DNA of 64,000 bases from the NCBI RefSeq assembly GCF_029784165.1, contig NC_073694.1, positions 165,258,118 to 165,322,117 on the forward strand, read 5' to 3'. Shown here piece after piece: positions 31,945 to 43,910 of this stretch; positions within the stretch are counted from its first letter, which is position 1, and the number at the start of each line of letters is the position of its first letter. The DNA is from Wyeomyia smithii (Eukaryota; Arthropoda; Insecta; Diptera; Culicidae). The position numbers and the translations under genes were made by a program. The notes below the pieces were generated by a model. It saw nothing but the letters and a program-made list of their open reading frames with translations, did no database searches and was not told the origin of the DNA.

Positions 31945-33939
31945 CTAAACATTGGGACTCTTCTGTAGAATTTCGGCGAGCACCACGAGAGCGAAGGAAG
32001 TGATTAAATACACGGCGCCGGGTATGGAACAGCGTACTGAGTAGTCTGGATCTGGGGGGAAGACTTTTGTATGGATGAAAAATTAAACAAAGAATATTAT
32101 TTTACCATGCTCTTCCATGCTAAATTTGGTAAGATCCGTTCCCGCCACAGAATCAAAGCTAAGACAGCGGGCCACCGCCATTTTCCATTTGCGAAATTTC
32201 CTATCACGTTCTGTAGAAGTACGAAAAAACTTAACAAGTTGATTTGGTGATTCTTAAAGAGTACTCACGACTAGAGTTAAGTGTCGGCCCGTAATGGTCA
32301 ACCGGAGGAATGCACGTGGTTCGAAAATCTTCCAATGTCAGTATTCCACTGGCAAGGCCGGCGGCAAGCATCGTACCCAGGCAGACTGGTGTGGACGTTT
32401 GCGGTCGCTCGATACCAACCCCACACAGATCGGCAAGCATCTGCATGAGGAACGGTTTCTCGCTAAGCTCTCCACCAGCAACCAACCGCTTCACGGTTGG
32501 CCATGTCCGACAGTCCTTCGAAAGGGATTCCAGAATTTCGCGCAGCTGAAAACAAATGGCTTCGTACGCTGAAAACAAAATCTGCTGAGCAGTGCTTTGC
32601 AGTGTCAAACCGAAAAGCATTCCACGAGCTCGGTATCGCCAATAAGGAGCGTAATATCCGCTGAAAGCAGGCACCAAAATCACTCCGTAGTTTGAATTAC
32701 TCGTATCCCCTGCATATGCACTTAGGGAATGGCTCGAACAGATTGATGAAATGAGGGCAGACGGATTTGTTGAATCACCGAGAAAGCTCTGCGCGAGAGA
32801 ACCGTTTTGACTCGAAAGCTGAAGGTTCTTGTGCAACCATGCCACGGAATCACCGGCATGTGGTATTGCACCTTCCAGTGCGTAAAATGCATCCACTGTC
32901 GGACCGAGCTTGTAAGCGACCGTCGATAGAAGTCTATTATTAGAATCAATGATCTCTTGAGCAGTGTTGAACATAAGGAATCCACCATCGTCTAGATTAC
33001 AGGTGAGTTGTCCTGCACTGAGGCAGATCTGACCTAGCAGAGCTGCCTGCTGATCGCCAATGCACTAGAAAAATGCTCATTAATTTTTTTTAGTAAAAAA
33101 CCAATTCATTTTTAAAACTTACACTAGCAATCGGAATGCCACTCAGGGATCCCTCACTGATATAGCCAAAAATTTCCGAACAGCTTCGTATCTCAGGCAG
33201 TATCGTTAGGGGAATTTTAAAAAAATGGCACAATCTCTGATCCCACTGTAGGGTTTCCAAATTCATCAGCATCGTTCTGGAAGCATTCGTCACATCGGTA
33301 ACATGAATACCGCCGTTCGCTCCACCCGTCAGGTTCCAAATCACCCAACTATCGAGCGTACCAAACATTAAGTCCTGACTCTCCGCCCCCTCTACATTGT
33401 CAAGCATCCAACGAATTTTTACTGCGCTGAAACAGTTGGCCAGTGGTAACCCGCAGACCTCCTTCAGAAAGTTCACCTTTCCTTTCACTCGCGCCAGAAG
33501 GCCGGCTACAATGTCCGAGGTCCGCGTATCGCACCAGCTGATTGCATTACATAACGGTTGTCCATCGTCCCGTCGCCAGAGGACGCAGGTCTCACGCTGA
33601 TTGCACACTCCCACTGCAACAATATCGCTTGGATCGATATCCAGCAGCAACAGATTCTGCACAGCCCGTTCTCCACAGAGCTTGGCCGATTGCCAAATCT
33701 GCAGTGGATCGAATTCGACCCAGCCGGACTGAGGAGAGAGTGATTCCAACGGTTCTTCATGGCAGGTTAGCACTTCCGCATTTTTCGCTGCGTAGATCTG
33801 CAATTTAGTTTTGCTTGAAGTTATAATATCTCTTTGTTTTCACTATCATATTACTCACCAGAAATTTGCAACTCGAGTGGCCAACGTATAGGACCCCGAT
33901 CAGAGAGCCAAACTTGCTACGGGTTGATAAACCGTTCAT
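31945..33939 (-). CDS. Gk: Glycerol-kinase-like protein with altered active site and hydrophobic tail, five exons
   Basis: GT-AG joining of 33939-33859, 33797-33123, 33064-32269, 32210-32106 and 32051-31945 gives 587 codons in one frame. It matches glycerol kinase (FGGY family) throughout: GWVEFDP, NQRET (93-97), SWCDTRT, TLDSWVIWNLTGG, HVTDVTNASRTML, GDQQAALLGQ (255-264), YALEGAIPHAG, VPAFSGYYAPYW and the late RKFRKWKMAV. Several key residues differ. The usual DQGT-S-R loop is YVGHSSCK (Y18 for Asp, H21 for Thr, K25 for Arg), C149 replaces the glycerol-contacting Tyr, the GTG loop reads DDGG, and the DGG loop reads AGG. The last exon adds a hydrophobic stretch, AVYLITSFALVVLAEI, which suggests a tail anchor like that of membrane-bound glycerol kinase isoforms. 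It is probably a diverged paralogue. Exon 5 and its acceptor are less certain than the rest. Confidence 0.87.
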
Positions 33940-35092
33940 TTTTCTATCTCTAGTTTAGTATACCTTGTGCTACGGGATCTTGCCGGACGAATCCGGTCGG
34001 TCATTGCTACTCTACGGTGCAGTTAAAACTTTATTTTTCGGTTTCTATTAAGCAACTACAAACTGTTTTTGAACTTTTTCATTGTCTTCTATCGATTTTG
34101 CCTCAAAGCTTACTGATTGTTTTTGTTTTGTTGTGCTGTCGCTGTCATAGTGCACTGTGTTTATGACAGTATAACAGTTTGAACGGGATTACAAATTGGA
34201 AAGGACGCAATACAGTCTCTACACGGAAAACGAAAAGTACCCATTTTTGTGTCGATTTCACTCAACGGAGTCATTCCGTGCAGGAAGCCAATTGGGTTTA
34301 GCTATACAGCCGAAATTCGTTGGTTGGAACACGACTGCCACCCAACTAGTGAATCGTGTTCGTTAGTTGGATGAACTGACAACTGGGCAAATTTTTCAAA
34401 GGGGAGCGCCGATTGTTTGTTTTCTTCCTGCTTTGAAACGATTTCCTAATTTGATTGCGGTAAAACTATGTCGAAGAAAATGAACTTTGCTCATTTGTCT
34501 TACTGCTGTAGTAAATATTTTATGTATTTGGTCAATACTTTTTCATACAAAAAATCCAACGAGAAGCAAAACGATAAAGCGCAAGTACATCACTCTACTT
34601 CTTGCCTAAAAAATGGAGGATCGCTACGCTGTATATTTCCGGTGAAGGCGTTGAAGAAATAAAAGAACAAACAACCGAACAATAAACCTTTAAATTACCC
34701 ACAAAATGTACAAAATGTATAAATGTATAACATGTACTTTGCGAATTACGCGATTGATTATGCCAGAGATTATCTGCATGAAGTGTCCAGTTAATAGCGC
34801 TGAGAAACAAACTTATCAATGCTGAATGGATTAAGCTTAATAACTAAACATGTTTACAATTTTTTTACAATAAATAATAAAATTTTATTTTAGTAATATT
34901 TTTTTCACTTTACGGACTCCTGAAAAGCATTTGAATGACGTTGAATTCTGACATTAGAGTGCTTTTTAGTTGGGTCAGCGAACACCCAACTAACGAACCC
35001 CAACGAGCGAATCATCACTGTATCAGTTTTTTATGTCATCTGAAAGAACTGCATTTCTTGTCCTTAGCTTTTAATATCACGATTAAAAACTG
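33940..35092. other. Upstream region of the glycerol-kinase-like gene and spacer
   Basis: The first part should hold the promoter of the minus-strand gene. Around 34310-34390 and 34960-35020 the words CCCAACTA and TTAGTTGG occur in inverted order and may mark a degenerate foldback element. No gene is supported. Confidence 0.4.
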
Positions 35093-35253
35093 CTCGAAAT
35101 CGCTACAATGACAGTTCGCCCAGATATCAACTCCCCAGTAACAAAACTGGTTTTATAAAGTTTTAAAGCGCTGTTCTGGCTGTATTAAGCGCTATAAAAC
35201 TTTGATAAAACTAATATTGTTACTAGGGCTGTCATTGTAGCGATTTAGAGCGA
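35093..35253. repeat. Double palindrome (MITE-like)
   Basis: An outer arm, CTCGAAATCGCTACAATGAC, pairs with GTCATTGTAGCGATTTAGAG. An inner pair (35138-35225), AGTAACAAAACTGGTTTTAT with ATAAAACTAATATTGTTACT, lies within it. The inner part is related to DNA near 39705-39760. Confidence 0.7.
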
Positions 35254-38200
35254 ATTTTTATTCTTCATTTAAAAAGCGAAGAATGATGACACAAAGTTTT
35301 AAAAAATCACGTTTTGCTCACAAAATTACACACTTTTACCTAATGTCCGTGAGTAGTTAAACAACCCAATTTTGAGTAGTTGTCGAATAAGTTTGATAAA
35401 CAATCCTCTTTGACCAAAATTTTTGGTATTTTTAGTACCACATACATACCCGCATAATCAAAAACTATTGCTGAAGCGGTAAGGATTTTAACTGTACTTA
35501 ATGAAGTATGGTAACTGTTCGTGATAATGTCTTTCATCAGTTATTACTGTACTAAACTGAATGACTTGAACTATTTCTATTCAGTATCCCCAAATAGGAT
35601 AGTGATCACTGTTTGTCCACCACACCTTCAACGGTTGAAGCTCCATCGAACAACGAAGAGATATCTTCCAATAAACGCTGTAGTCGCAGGTGTTTGTCAA
35701 ACTATAATGAAAGGTAATCAAATTGGTCACAAATCTTTCGGCTTTAGTATTTATACAATCCTTTTTTCTATCCAGTATCTCCGAGCAAAACGATGTTGAA
35801 GTCCACATTGCACGACGACGAATGCAAAACAGCGCCCCTCGCAGCCTGGAAGAATACAAATATGACCAGTCACAAAAAGAAATGTGCAAGATGGCTGGCA
35901 AGTGATGATATCTGCAGCTGAAAAACAAAAACATGATTTTGCAAAAAATAAAGAAATCGCCACTAACAATCTTTATACTCAAAACAATATCACGACTATT
36001 CCACGAACGAGTATCAGAATATAAATCAGTATATATATACCATTCATGAAATGATACCTGAACAACTGGAAACTACTGTAAAATAACATATTTATACTAT
36101 TTGAAGAATAGTTTTAGTACAAAATTTTGGATTATTAGTTTACCATATTGTGTATGATATCGAAAAAAAATATGTTCGGAAAAATCGCTGTTTTTGAATG
36201 GTAACCATACCTAACGCCAAGTTCACCAAATGGTTTTTTCTCAGTTTACTATAAACTAGATGGTCAAAACTGAAGCTGATATGGTATGTAAATGGTTATG
36301 TGACTGTTTTATAAATAATTAAGATACTATATACTATATAAGATACTATAAAAAAACCGTCTCACTTTAAATCACTTTCACGGTGGCACCCTGTAGGCAA
36401 ATGAAACTCGCAAATTTGTGTGCTTTAAATTGTGAATTGCTTCTGATGAATGTTGGTAGCAAGACATGCAGAATTGTCATATCCATAATTTGAATGCATC
36501 GAAAGATGCCGTAATTTTTTTGAATTAGTTGTTTATAAACAAACATGGTCTCTGACAATTTTTTTTTTCAGAATGCTTGATTGTGCTTCTGACATACCGT
36601 AATGTTTTTATACATCATGGTACTGTTCAAAGGCAAACCAAGACTTCGCCTAATATTAAAACAAACATCGTTGATGCCATCTGTTTTTGTTTATGTTTAT
36701 GTTGGCGAAATTGTTTACCTTTAGTCAGCTCGGCAAACTTTGCAGCTGGAAAAGTTTGAAAAGTCGATAAATCTGTGCTGTAGTATGCCGCAGGCATACG
36801 CGGGGTATTTTTGCGTGGTTCTGGATGATTATGGTTTTGATGTGGTATTTATGTATCTTTGAAAACCTCATGCCAAAGCTGTTGAAGACCAGAACAATAG
36901 GGAGTAGAATATCACAGAAACTTTTGTAAGGTTTTCAGTGGTATCCAGACATTCTGCTTTACAAAAGTTTGAGGTTGAAAAAAAAAACAGAACATTTTTA
37001 CTGTCAAAATTGATATCATAGTTCGAAGCCTTGCTAAGAAGAGCGAGAGACAAATTTGCCACTGTCGCTAACAAGGCATTGGTTTTTAAAATATCGAAGA
37101 GCTATACCATAATTTAACTATGTTTTTCATTGTAAATACATCAATTTTACACTAAATATCATTGTCCAGAACAATAAAAAACATCGTTTTTGTCATTTTT
37201 ACCATGAAAAAGGGGGGTCGTTATGTATCTTAACAGCATTTTTTCAGGCATTTTTCCCATACAATTAGAAGTCACAGTGAACATTAAAAACATTTGTTCG
37301 TCGTTGTTTCAATTTTCCTTATTTGTGGTAACTTGGATCAGTTTCAATTTGGAATAGTTTTGAACCTTTTTTGAATTAAAAATGTTAAATAATGCTTTGA
37401 TAACATGTTTAGAGACGCTTCCCGGATTGAAATCACGTTCTCCTTGACTGCTCTTACTGCGGAGGATAGTCCTGTCCTTGCACCTAGCCGCAGTATGTAC
37501 TACGAATCATTTTTATGCCATATGTAATTTTACCTTTCGATGATAAAAAACGTAAACGTTGGTCGCGAATTGTGCCAGAAGTATTTTATAAGTCAGCAAT
37601 CGTTGTAAAATGTTTGTGTTCAGAAAACGTATGTTGATCATATATGCAAGGCCTTTCCAACAACGGAAGTATCAATAGGCCAGCTCTAACCTCTTACGTT
37701 ATATGCTCTAGCCAAGACAACATCCTGGTGTACTGGACTTTCTTAACAAATATAAATTAATTCCTAACTGTAAACGAATAAATTTGACTAAATTTTTTTC
37801 TAGTTGATTGAGAAAATTAAATAACGGATTTGGAAAACATGTCAATGAATACGAAGTGTTCAATATTCGACTAGTATAAAGTGCTTTTTAGGCACTTACT
37901 GAGAGTAAGAAATATAACGGTCAAATTAATTTTAAAATTTGGTCATCAAAACAATAAAAAATTTCAACCTATGCAATATTATTCAGACCTCGAATGACAC
38001 AAGACTAAGATGTTATACTCTAATTTAGCAAAAGTAATCACGGAGCAGTTTTATTTCAACTATTCATGAGAAGGGTAAAACTGATCAATGTTACCCCGCT
38101 GATTAAAGTTTTACGGTACAAGTAAACGGAAACAAACTAAATTACGAGTATCGAGAAAATTTTGTTGTGAGGCTACAACAAATACACAAATAGTACAGAA

Positions 38201-38283
38201 TTGAAAAATCATCCGCCATACCTATCCAAACATTTTGATATTTGATCGAGCGTTACAGAATATTGGATTTCTACAACGAAAAC
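35254..38283. other. About 3 kb spacer without recognised features
   Basis: AT-rich. The longest frame (133 codons, minus strand, 35581-35982) overlaps others in the opposite sense and has no recognisable domain. No tRNA, inverted repeat longer than 15 bases or known repeat was identified. Confidence 0.4.
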
Positions 38284-38287
38284 TTAA

Positions 38288-39466
38288 GGGGTAATATCTA
38301 CCAAAAAAAATTTTTTTCTTGTCATTTTTTTTAATGGCTTGAATCATGCTAAAACTATCCTAGAATCAAAATCTACATCGCCCAAGTACTGATCTAAACT
38401 CAAAATTCATTTAAATCAATAACTTTTATGCTCCAATATAACATTTTTCGTTTATTTTGACGATGCTCGTTTATGTTTCTAATTTGAGGCTTTGTAAACT
38501 AGTAGAAGTTGCCTATGATCGATCTCGTGTTTGAAATTTGAAGTATAGAGGTCGCTGCATCAAGTTTCGACGGTTACAGCGTCTCTACAGCACGTGTTTA
38601 CTCACAATTTCCATTTGTTTAGTACGTGTACGTTCTTTGTTTGAGTTTTTTGATACTTTTTAACTGTGAGTTATCCTCAAAAGTACTTAAATATGAGTGA
38701 CAAGTTTGAGTTTTGCGTGAGATCGGACGCCAACCGCGTCAAAGTCGCTGAGCATCGCATGTCTGATATCGCAAAAGAGGTTAGGCGCAGCCTTACATCA
38801 GATAACAAAAAGGAAGAAGAAGAAAATGAAGCCCAGGAATGACAACTTTACGGCGCAGAGATAGCTGACTGAAGGTAAAGAATTATTAGGGGCTTTATTA
38901 TTGCGATTCTTAATATTTATAGCATTTGGAAACTTTAAACGCGTTTTTCTCAAAACCATGTTTTCTAAATTGGCGAGCAGTAGAACTGAAAAAGTTTACA
39001 TCCGGTTGACTTGAAATTTTAACTGTAGCTTCTTCATTAGATTATCTAGTGAAGTACACACGATTTTGGCGATTGATTAACAACAACAAAAGTTATAAAA
39101 AATTAAAGTCGATTTTTTTTGTCGAAAAAGAACTTTTTTTTCAAACCGTTGCCATTTTGCGAAGAAACATTCTAAAAATATAATCATGTGTACTTTACTA
39201 GCGACACTTATGTAGATAATGAAAAAACTTTTGTTTTGTTTATGGGTGGAGTTGGGCACGACTTCTACTGCTCGCCGCGGAACAACTTAAAAAAAGCGGT
39301 TTACGGCAATTGCTGCACAGTCACCATTTTGTAAAAAAAGCAGCAATAATTTTTTCTATTCTCCAAGAGTTGCTTAATCCAACGATATATTGTTTATATA
39401 TCTTACATCTCAAATGTCCTTTCATGAAAAAGCCTTGTTTTTTGAACTTTTGGTAGATATTACCCC
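38288..39466. mobile_element. TTAA-flanked inverted-repeat element
   Basis: Ends GGGGTAATATCTACC and GGTAGATATTACCCC lie between TTAA at 38284-38287 and 39467-39470. The pairing extends a few bases further (CAAAA/TTTTG). This fits a piggyBac-type or other TTAA-target transposon. It is 1179 bases and holds one short frame with coding-like composition. Confidence 0.78.
38693..38842 (+). CDS. 49-residue unknown frame inside the TTAA element
   Basis: The frame runs from an ATG to TGA. It reads MSDKFEFCVRSDANRVKVA at the start and ends in a Glu-rich tail (KKEEEENEAQE). The G+C content and codon choice stand out from the AT-rich DNA around it. A GTAAAG word about 30 bases past the stop could be a splice donor. 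It may be a captured exon from a host gene or a remnant of the element's own protein. No function is assigned. Confidence 0.35.
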   Translation: MSDKFEFCVRSDANRVKVAEHRMSDIAKEVRRSLTSDNKKEEEENEAQE

Positions 39467-39470
39467 TTAA

Positions 39471-40473
39471 AACAGGGCCGAAATGATGCCTCCTTGGGTT
39501 GTTTAACTTTATAAGGCTCTCTGATTTTTATATATCAGCTGAAAGAGTGTAATTTTCTGAGTAAATCGTTGGTGTTAAAATAAATTATATCGTTGTCCTA
39601 CGATTTTTAAATGAAGAATAATGAAGAATATAATTCTAAAATCTTTTGAACGACAGTTGGTACACGGGCGCTAGCGTTTTTATAGGGAGCCTATACACCA
39701 GAGATAGCGTTTGATACAGCCAAAACAGGGCTATAAAACTTTGATAAAACCAGTTTTGTCCCTTGAGTAAGGCAACTGTCAACATCAAAACGGATAACGG
39801 CAATGCAGAGGATCTGTATAATGATCGCCCGTTTTGATGTTGGCGGTTTCCTTAACGGTGAGTGCCTTGTCATTTCTCTAATATAAAGATTCACTTCATT
39901 TTTATTAAGCAAATTCTTCTTCAGCGTTACGTAATTTTTATGGGAGTTAAAAGTTGGCGTTACGGTTCATTACATATGGAGGGTGGGGGTCTGAAACTGT
40001 TTTTTTTGCGTTACGTAATTAAAGGATGTCGTCTTACAAAAAAATTCTTTTTTTCCTTGTACTGTTTGACAGTCAATGACAGCTCATCCTGGTTCATTTT
40101 GACACTTCCACAGCGTCGTATCCGTTTCTCCCTCCCAGGTCACTACTATTTACTACATTCCTGCCCCTGCTGTAGCTACTACTGCTGCAATAGACCTTTT
40201 TACGTACGAATGTGTTACTGCAACTAGTTGAGGAAAATATTTACGAATAGCTGTTTTGTTTGTAATGCTATGTTATTAGCAGCTGGACAAATATTCAGTT
40301 GAACACTCATTATATGTTTTAAATTGGTTTCTGAATAAATTTTTTCATTCGTAATCAGAAATCGGAAGAAGCTGCTAAACATAATCGATCAAAAATGATA
40401 AAAAGTGATAAAAGTTGAAGCAACGAGATGCGAAGATTTACAGTTTGGAGGAAACAAAAGCAACTTTACACGG
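39471..40473. other. Spacer with short repeats
   Basis: Contains a hairpin formed by CAACATCAAAACGG (near 39779) and CCGTTTTGATGTTG (near 39829). Two GTTACGTAATT words near 39925 and 40010 are of a type common in mosquito repeats. Its end (GCAACTTTACACGG) is the left flank of the next element. Confidence 0.45.
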
Positions 40474-40816
40474 CACAGTGGTCGGAAAAGGTAATATGAC
40501 GAACTTAATTCATTTGTGCTTAAACGGTTGATGTTAGCCAAAGACAATGTTCATAAGAATTGTTCACAAAAATATAACGACTATGCTGATAAGAAAATTT
40601 TTTGATCATGGCCTACTATCATAAAAATAAAAAATCTAACTTTTGATACAGCGAAGATACATGAATAGTTTCTTTAGCAAAGTTGTAGAACTTTTCAAAA
40701 TATGAAACTTTGTAGAAGATATTAAATTTCTATGACGTCTATTTACTGAAATACAAAGCATTTTCGCTGTCAACCTCCTCAAATTTAGTGTTTCTAGCAT
40801 AGCTTTTTAAATATTG

Positions 40817-42928
40817 AGATCGAAGTAAACCACGAACGCGAACGGACGCAATTTTTCGCTGTTTCACAATTTGCTCGTTGAATATACTTAAATTTATTGT
40901 TCTCGGATAGTGTTTCATAAATGTAATCGTAAACTGAATCAAATCAAAGGTAAAGTTGCTAGTCGAGCAAAAATTAGCCCGGAAATTGTGAATTCAGACT
41001 TCAAGTGACTAATAAGCAACTAACTGTGACAATTCTGGTCTATCAGCACCAGGAAAGAGGAAGAAAATTGTGTATGTTATGTAATGGTGTCGAGTTTAGT
41101 GCGCTGGACAAGGGTGCTTTTTGGTGCGGCCTCAATTTCAGCTGCAGCCAGGAGCCAGCTCAATTCAAGTGTTTGTTAGAAGTTGAGATCGGTTGTGAAA
41201 CTTCCGCCTAATCAACCACAGTGTCGGTTAAATATTGTGTGAGAAAAAGTAAGGACAGGCAACAGCCTAAACTTATTCCCAATCTGATCCGGATGACATA
41301 GGTGAGAGCGTTCCTTTTATATTTTATTATATTTTTCTTTAAATGCTGGAGGATTCGATCAATGGGATAGTGAACAAGCAGTCTATTCGTGTTCGCGTGC
41401 ATTTAATATTTAGAAGTAGCCATTTTGGGATAAAATTCATGGAGTCGAAACTAAACCACGGTTAGAAGTAGAGTTTGAATACCCGGCTTCACGCGTATTG
41501 TTCTACACAAAATAGCGTTAGTGATAGAGACCCCCATTGGATCATAATTTGTTAACAGTGACTAAACAAAATAGCTAAAGTTGTTTTGGTAAACATGCAC
41601 ATGGATTATAAGAGTTTGAAATGTAAGTTTTGCTACTAACCAGAATCGATGCCTACTATTTTTCGATTTTTCTAGCTTTTCAATAGTCGTTTTGAATATT
41701 ATTTTATAATTATGGCTAGTTTGGCGTTTTGTTCGCAAATTTGAGACTACGTTTTGGCAAATATGTGTACCTGCATTTTTCAAATTATTAGGGCTTTGGA
41801 TGCATGGAATTTCGCCAATTTTTGTATTTGAAAGGCGACTCTTGCGTAGACAAACAAAAGAAAATCGACGTGAAACGCCACGTCCATACGCGTCCACATC
41901 GGTAGAAAGGAATAGAGCGGTCGTGCATGATGCTTCGGTTCTGCCTTAAAGTCAGGAAATCGCTTTTTAAGAACAGACGAATGTCGTTAGTCGACCTGCT
42001 AAGCAGAAAGCCATATCTCCGGGTGACCGAATATCTACCGTTATAATTTTCGATATAAAGAGGGTCCTTCACGAAGAAACGATAGAAGTGGCGAGACGTT
42101 AACGTGGACTCAACTCCAGTAGTTTTCGTAAAATCGTGTAGTCAGCTGAGATAAATCAATGGGAGATACGTTTCGGTAGTTGTATAAGGACTTCATAAAC
42201 AGATGTCCGAATGTCACGTCGATACCTTCCATGAGTTCGTGTTTTCTACAGATAGATTATCAACGCGATGTAGTTTTCGGTATAACCTCTTGGAGGAAAC
42301 AATAGAAGTGTCGAGACGTTAACGTGGATAGAACTTTCGTAGCTCTCGTAACATTGTGTAGTCGACTGAGATACACCAATGGGAGACTCTCTTCGGTAGT
42401 TGCATGATGGTTTGTTGAGGGAATGTTCGAATATTTTAGTCTGTATTAATTTAATCGCAGTTCCGGTATTCTCGCGTGCCCTTTTTTCGGTGGTTTATCA
42501 AACAGAACGAGTTCGAATCGCGTAATAATTTTCGCGGAGGTTAATATGAACTTGTAGGCGCGATATTTGCTATGAATCCGGTACCCGAATTCAGCGCATC
42601 GTTTACCAAAACGAAATCTGCTGCAAACCCTACCCTTTTCTTCAACATCCCAGTGATTTCTCGTGGAAGTGCAGAGGTGTTCTCGGCTTCCAATAAAGCG
42701 AGTATCACGTCAACATATTCCCATACAGACTCCTTCTTTGACCTGCATTCGGATGCGGCCGGCGCTGGTATTGCCTAACATAAAGATAAGATCACCAGTT
42801 TTTACACATTGAGGATGAATGTTAGTCCCAAACATCACCCATTGGTTCTCTGTGTAATTACAGCTGATCTGGCAATGACGGAGTAGCAACCGCGGGCGGT
42901 CAATCATGCTCATGCTCATGCTCATGCT
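40817..42928 (+). mobile_element. 2.1-kb non-coding retroposon
   Basis: It splits the left arm of the Transib-like element and is bounded by a 19-bp duplication CATAGCTTTTTAAATATTG (40798-40816 and 42929-42947). The opposite arm has the site once. The 3' end is a run of TCATGC repeated between four and five times (from 42904), the type of tail used by several non-LTR elements instead of poly(A). There is no long frame. Two imperfect copies of a roughly 200-base module (near 42060-42200 and 42290-42420, sharing GAGACGTTAACGTGGA) lie inside. It was therefore copied from RNA by another element's machinery. Confidence 0.85.
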
Positions 42929-43416
42929 CATAGCTTTTTAAATATTGTTTTTTCAAGAACATAATGTTCTAGACAAATATGACCAACATAAAAACACAGG
43001 TTTCTTTTGAAGACAACATGTTTGCTACAATCGTTCTATACTGAGCTAGAGCGTTTTTTCATTAAATTATTTCCCAGATTTAAATGCGTATAGGGGAGAA
43101 AGAGGCAAACCGGTGCACATCATCAAATACTTTTTTTAAAGCTTAGACCTTGTACTATAAGCTAGTTGAACTTTGATACTTGACAATTCATAAATGAATG
43201 AGTAGAGTGATGTTTTAGGTATGTATGTTTCTGGAGTTTTCTATACAAAAATGCACAAACGAACGATGATTTGTGAATTTATGAAACAGATGACTCGCAA
43301 TACTTTCCAAATTAGTGAGAACACTTCTTAGGTATATTTAGTTGTTGATAGGTGCATCCTTTATGGATCCATCAGTCATTCGACGTGATTAAAATGAACA
43401 CATAACATATGAACTG

Positions 43417-43910
43417 TTGCTGGCAAGTGAAATCAAGGATATATGGAAACCAACAATTGATCTACATGCAATTCAACGTTGCGCTACAATACTACAGTAC
43501 ATTTTATCTGGCCGGGAAATTAACGCATCAAAATTCAACCACTATTGTTTGGAAACTGCTCGTTTGTTGGTGTCCATATATCCTTGGTTTTATTTACCAT
43601 AAAATATTATTTCAAGGTGCGGACATTATTAACCATTTCAATATTCCATCAGGCCAATTATCTGAAGAAGCGCGAGAGTCACTGAACAAAGTGATAAAAA
43701 GGTTCAGGCTAAATCACACACGAAAAATTTCACGAACTGTTACTAACGGTGATCTTATACGTCGTCTATTGGTTCCTTAAGATCCAGTAATTGCCGGCTT
43801 GCGGGTTAAACCGCAAAAGAAGCATCAAGAATTTTCAAAAGATGCTAAGCTTATATTAATTTTCACAGAGAGTGAAAACGAGACAGATAAAGATGAAATA
43901 AATAGGGTAA
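43417..43910 (+). pseudogene. Transposon protein remnant, C-terminal part (Transib-like)
   Basis: Two overlapping frames together show a conserved series: YPWFYLP ends one frame near 43600, and KILFQGADII, GQLSEEARES and RKISRTVTNGDLI follow in the next frame to a stop at 43778-43780. The same frame then continues with DPVIAGLRVKPQKK. I recognise GQLSEEA...NK followed by R-SR-T as part of a protein family found in arthropod transposons, from memory only. One frameshift near 43595 and one stop make it inactive. Confidence 0.65.

Noticed and set aside
35581..35982. 133-codon minus-strand frame
   Set aside because: No domain, overlapping frames on the other strand, and AT-rich composition. A coding call would rest on length alone.
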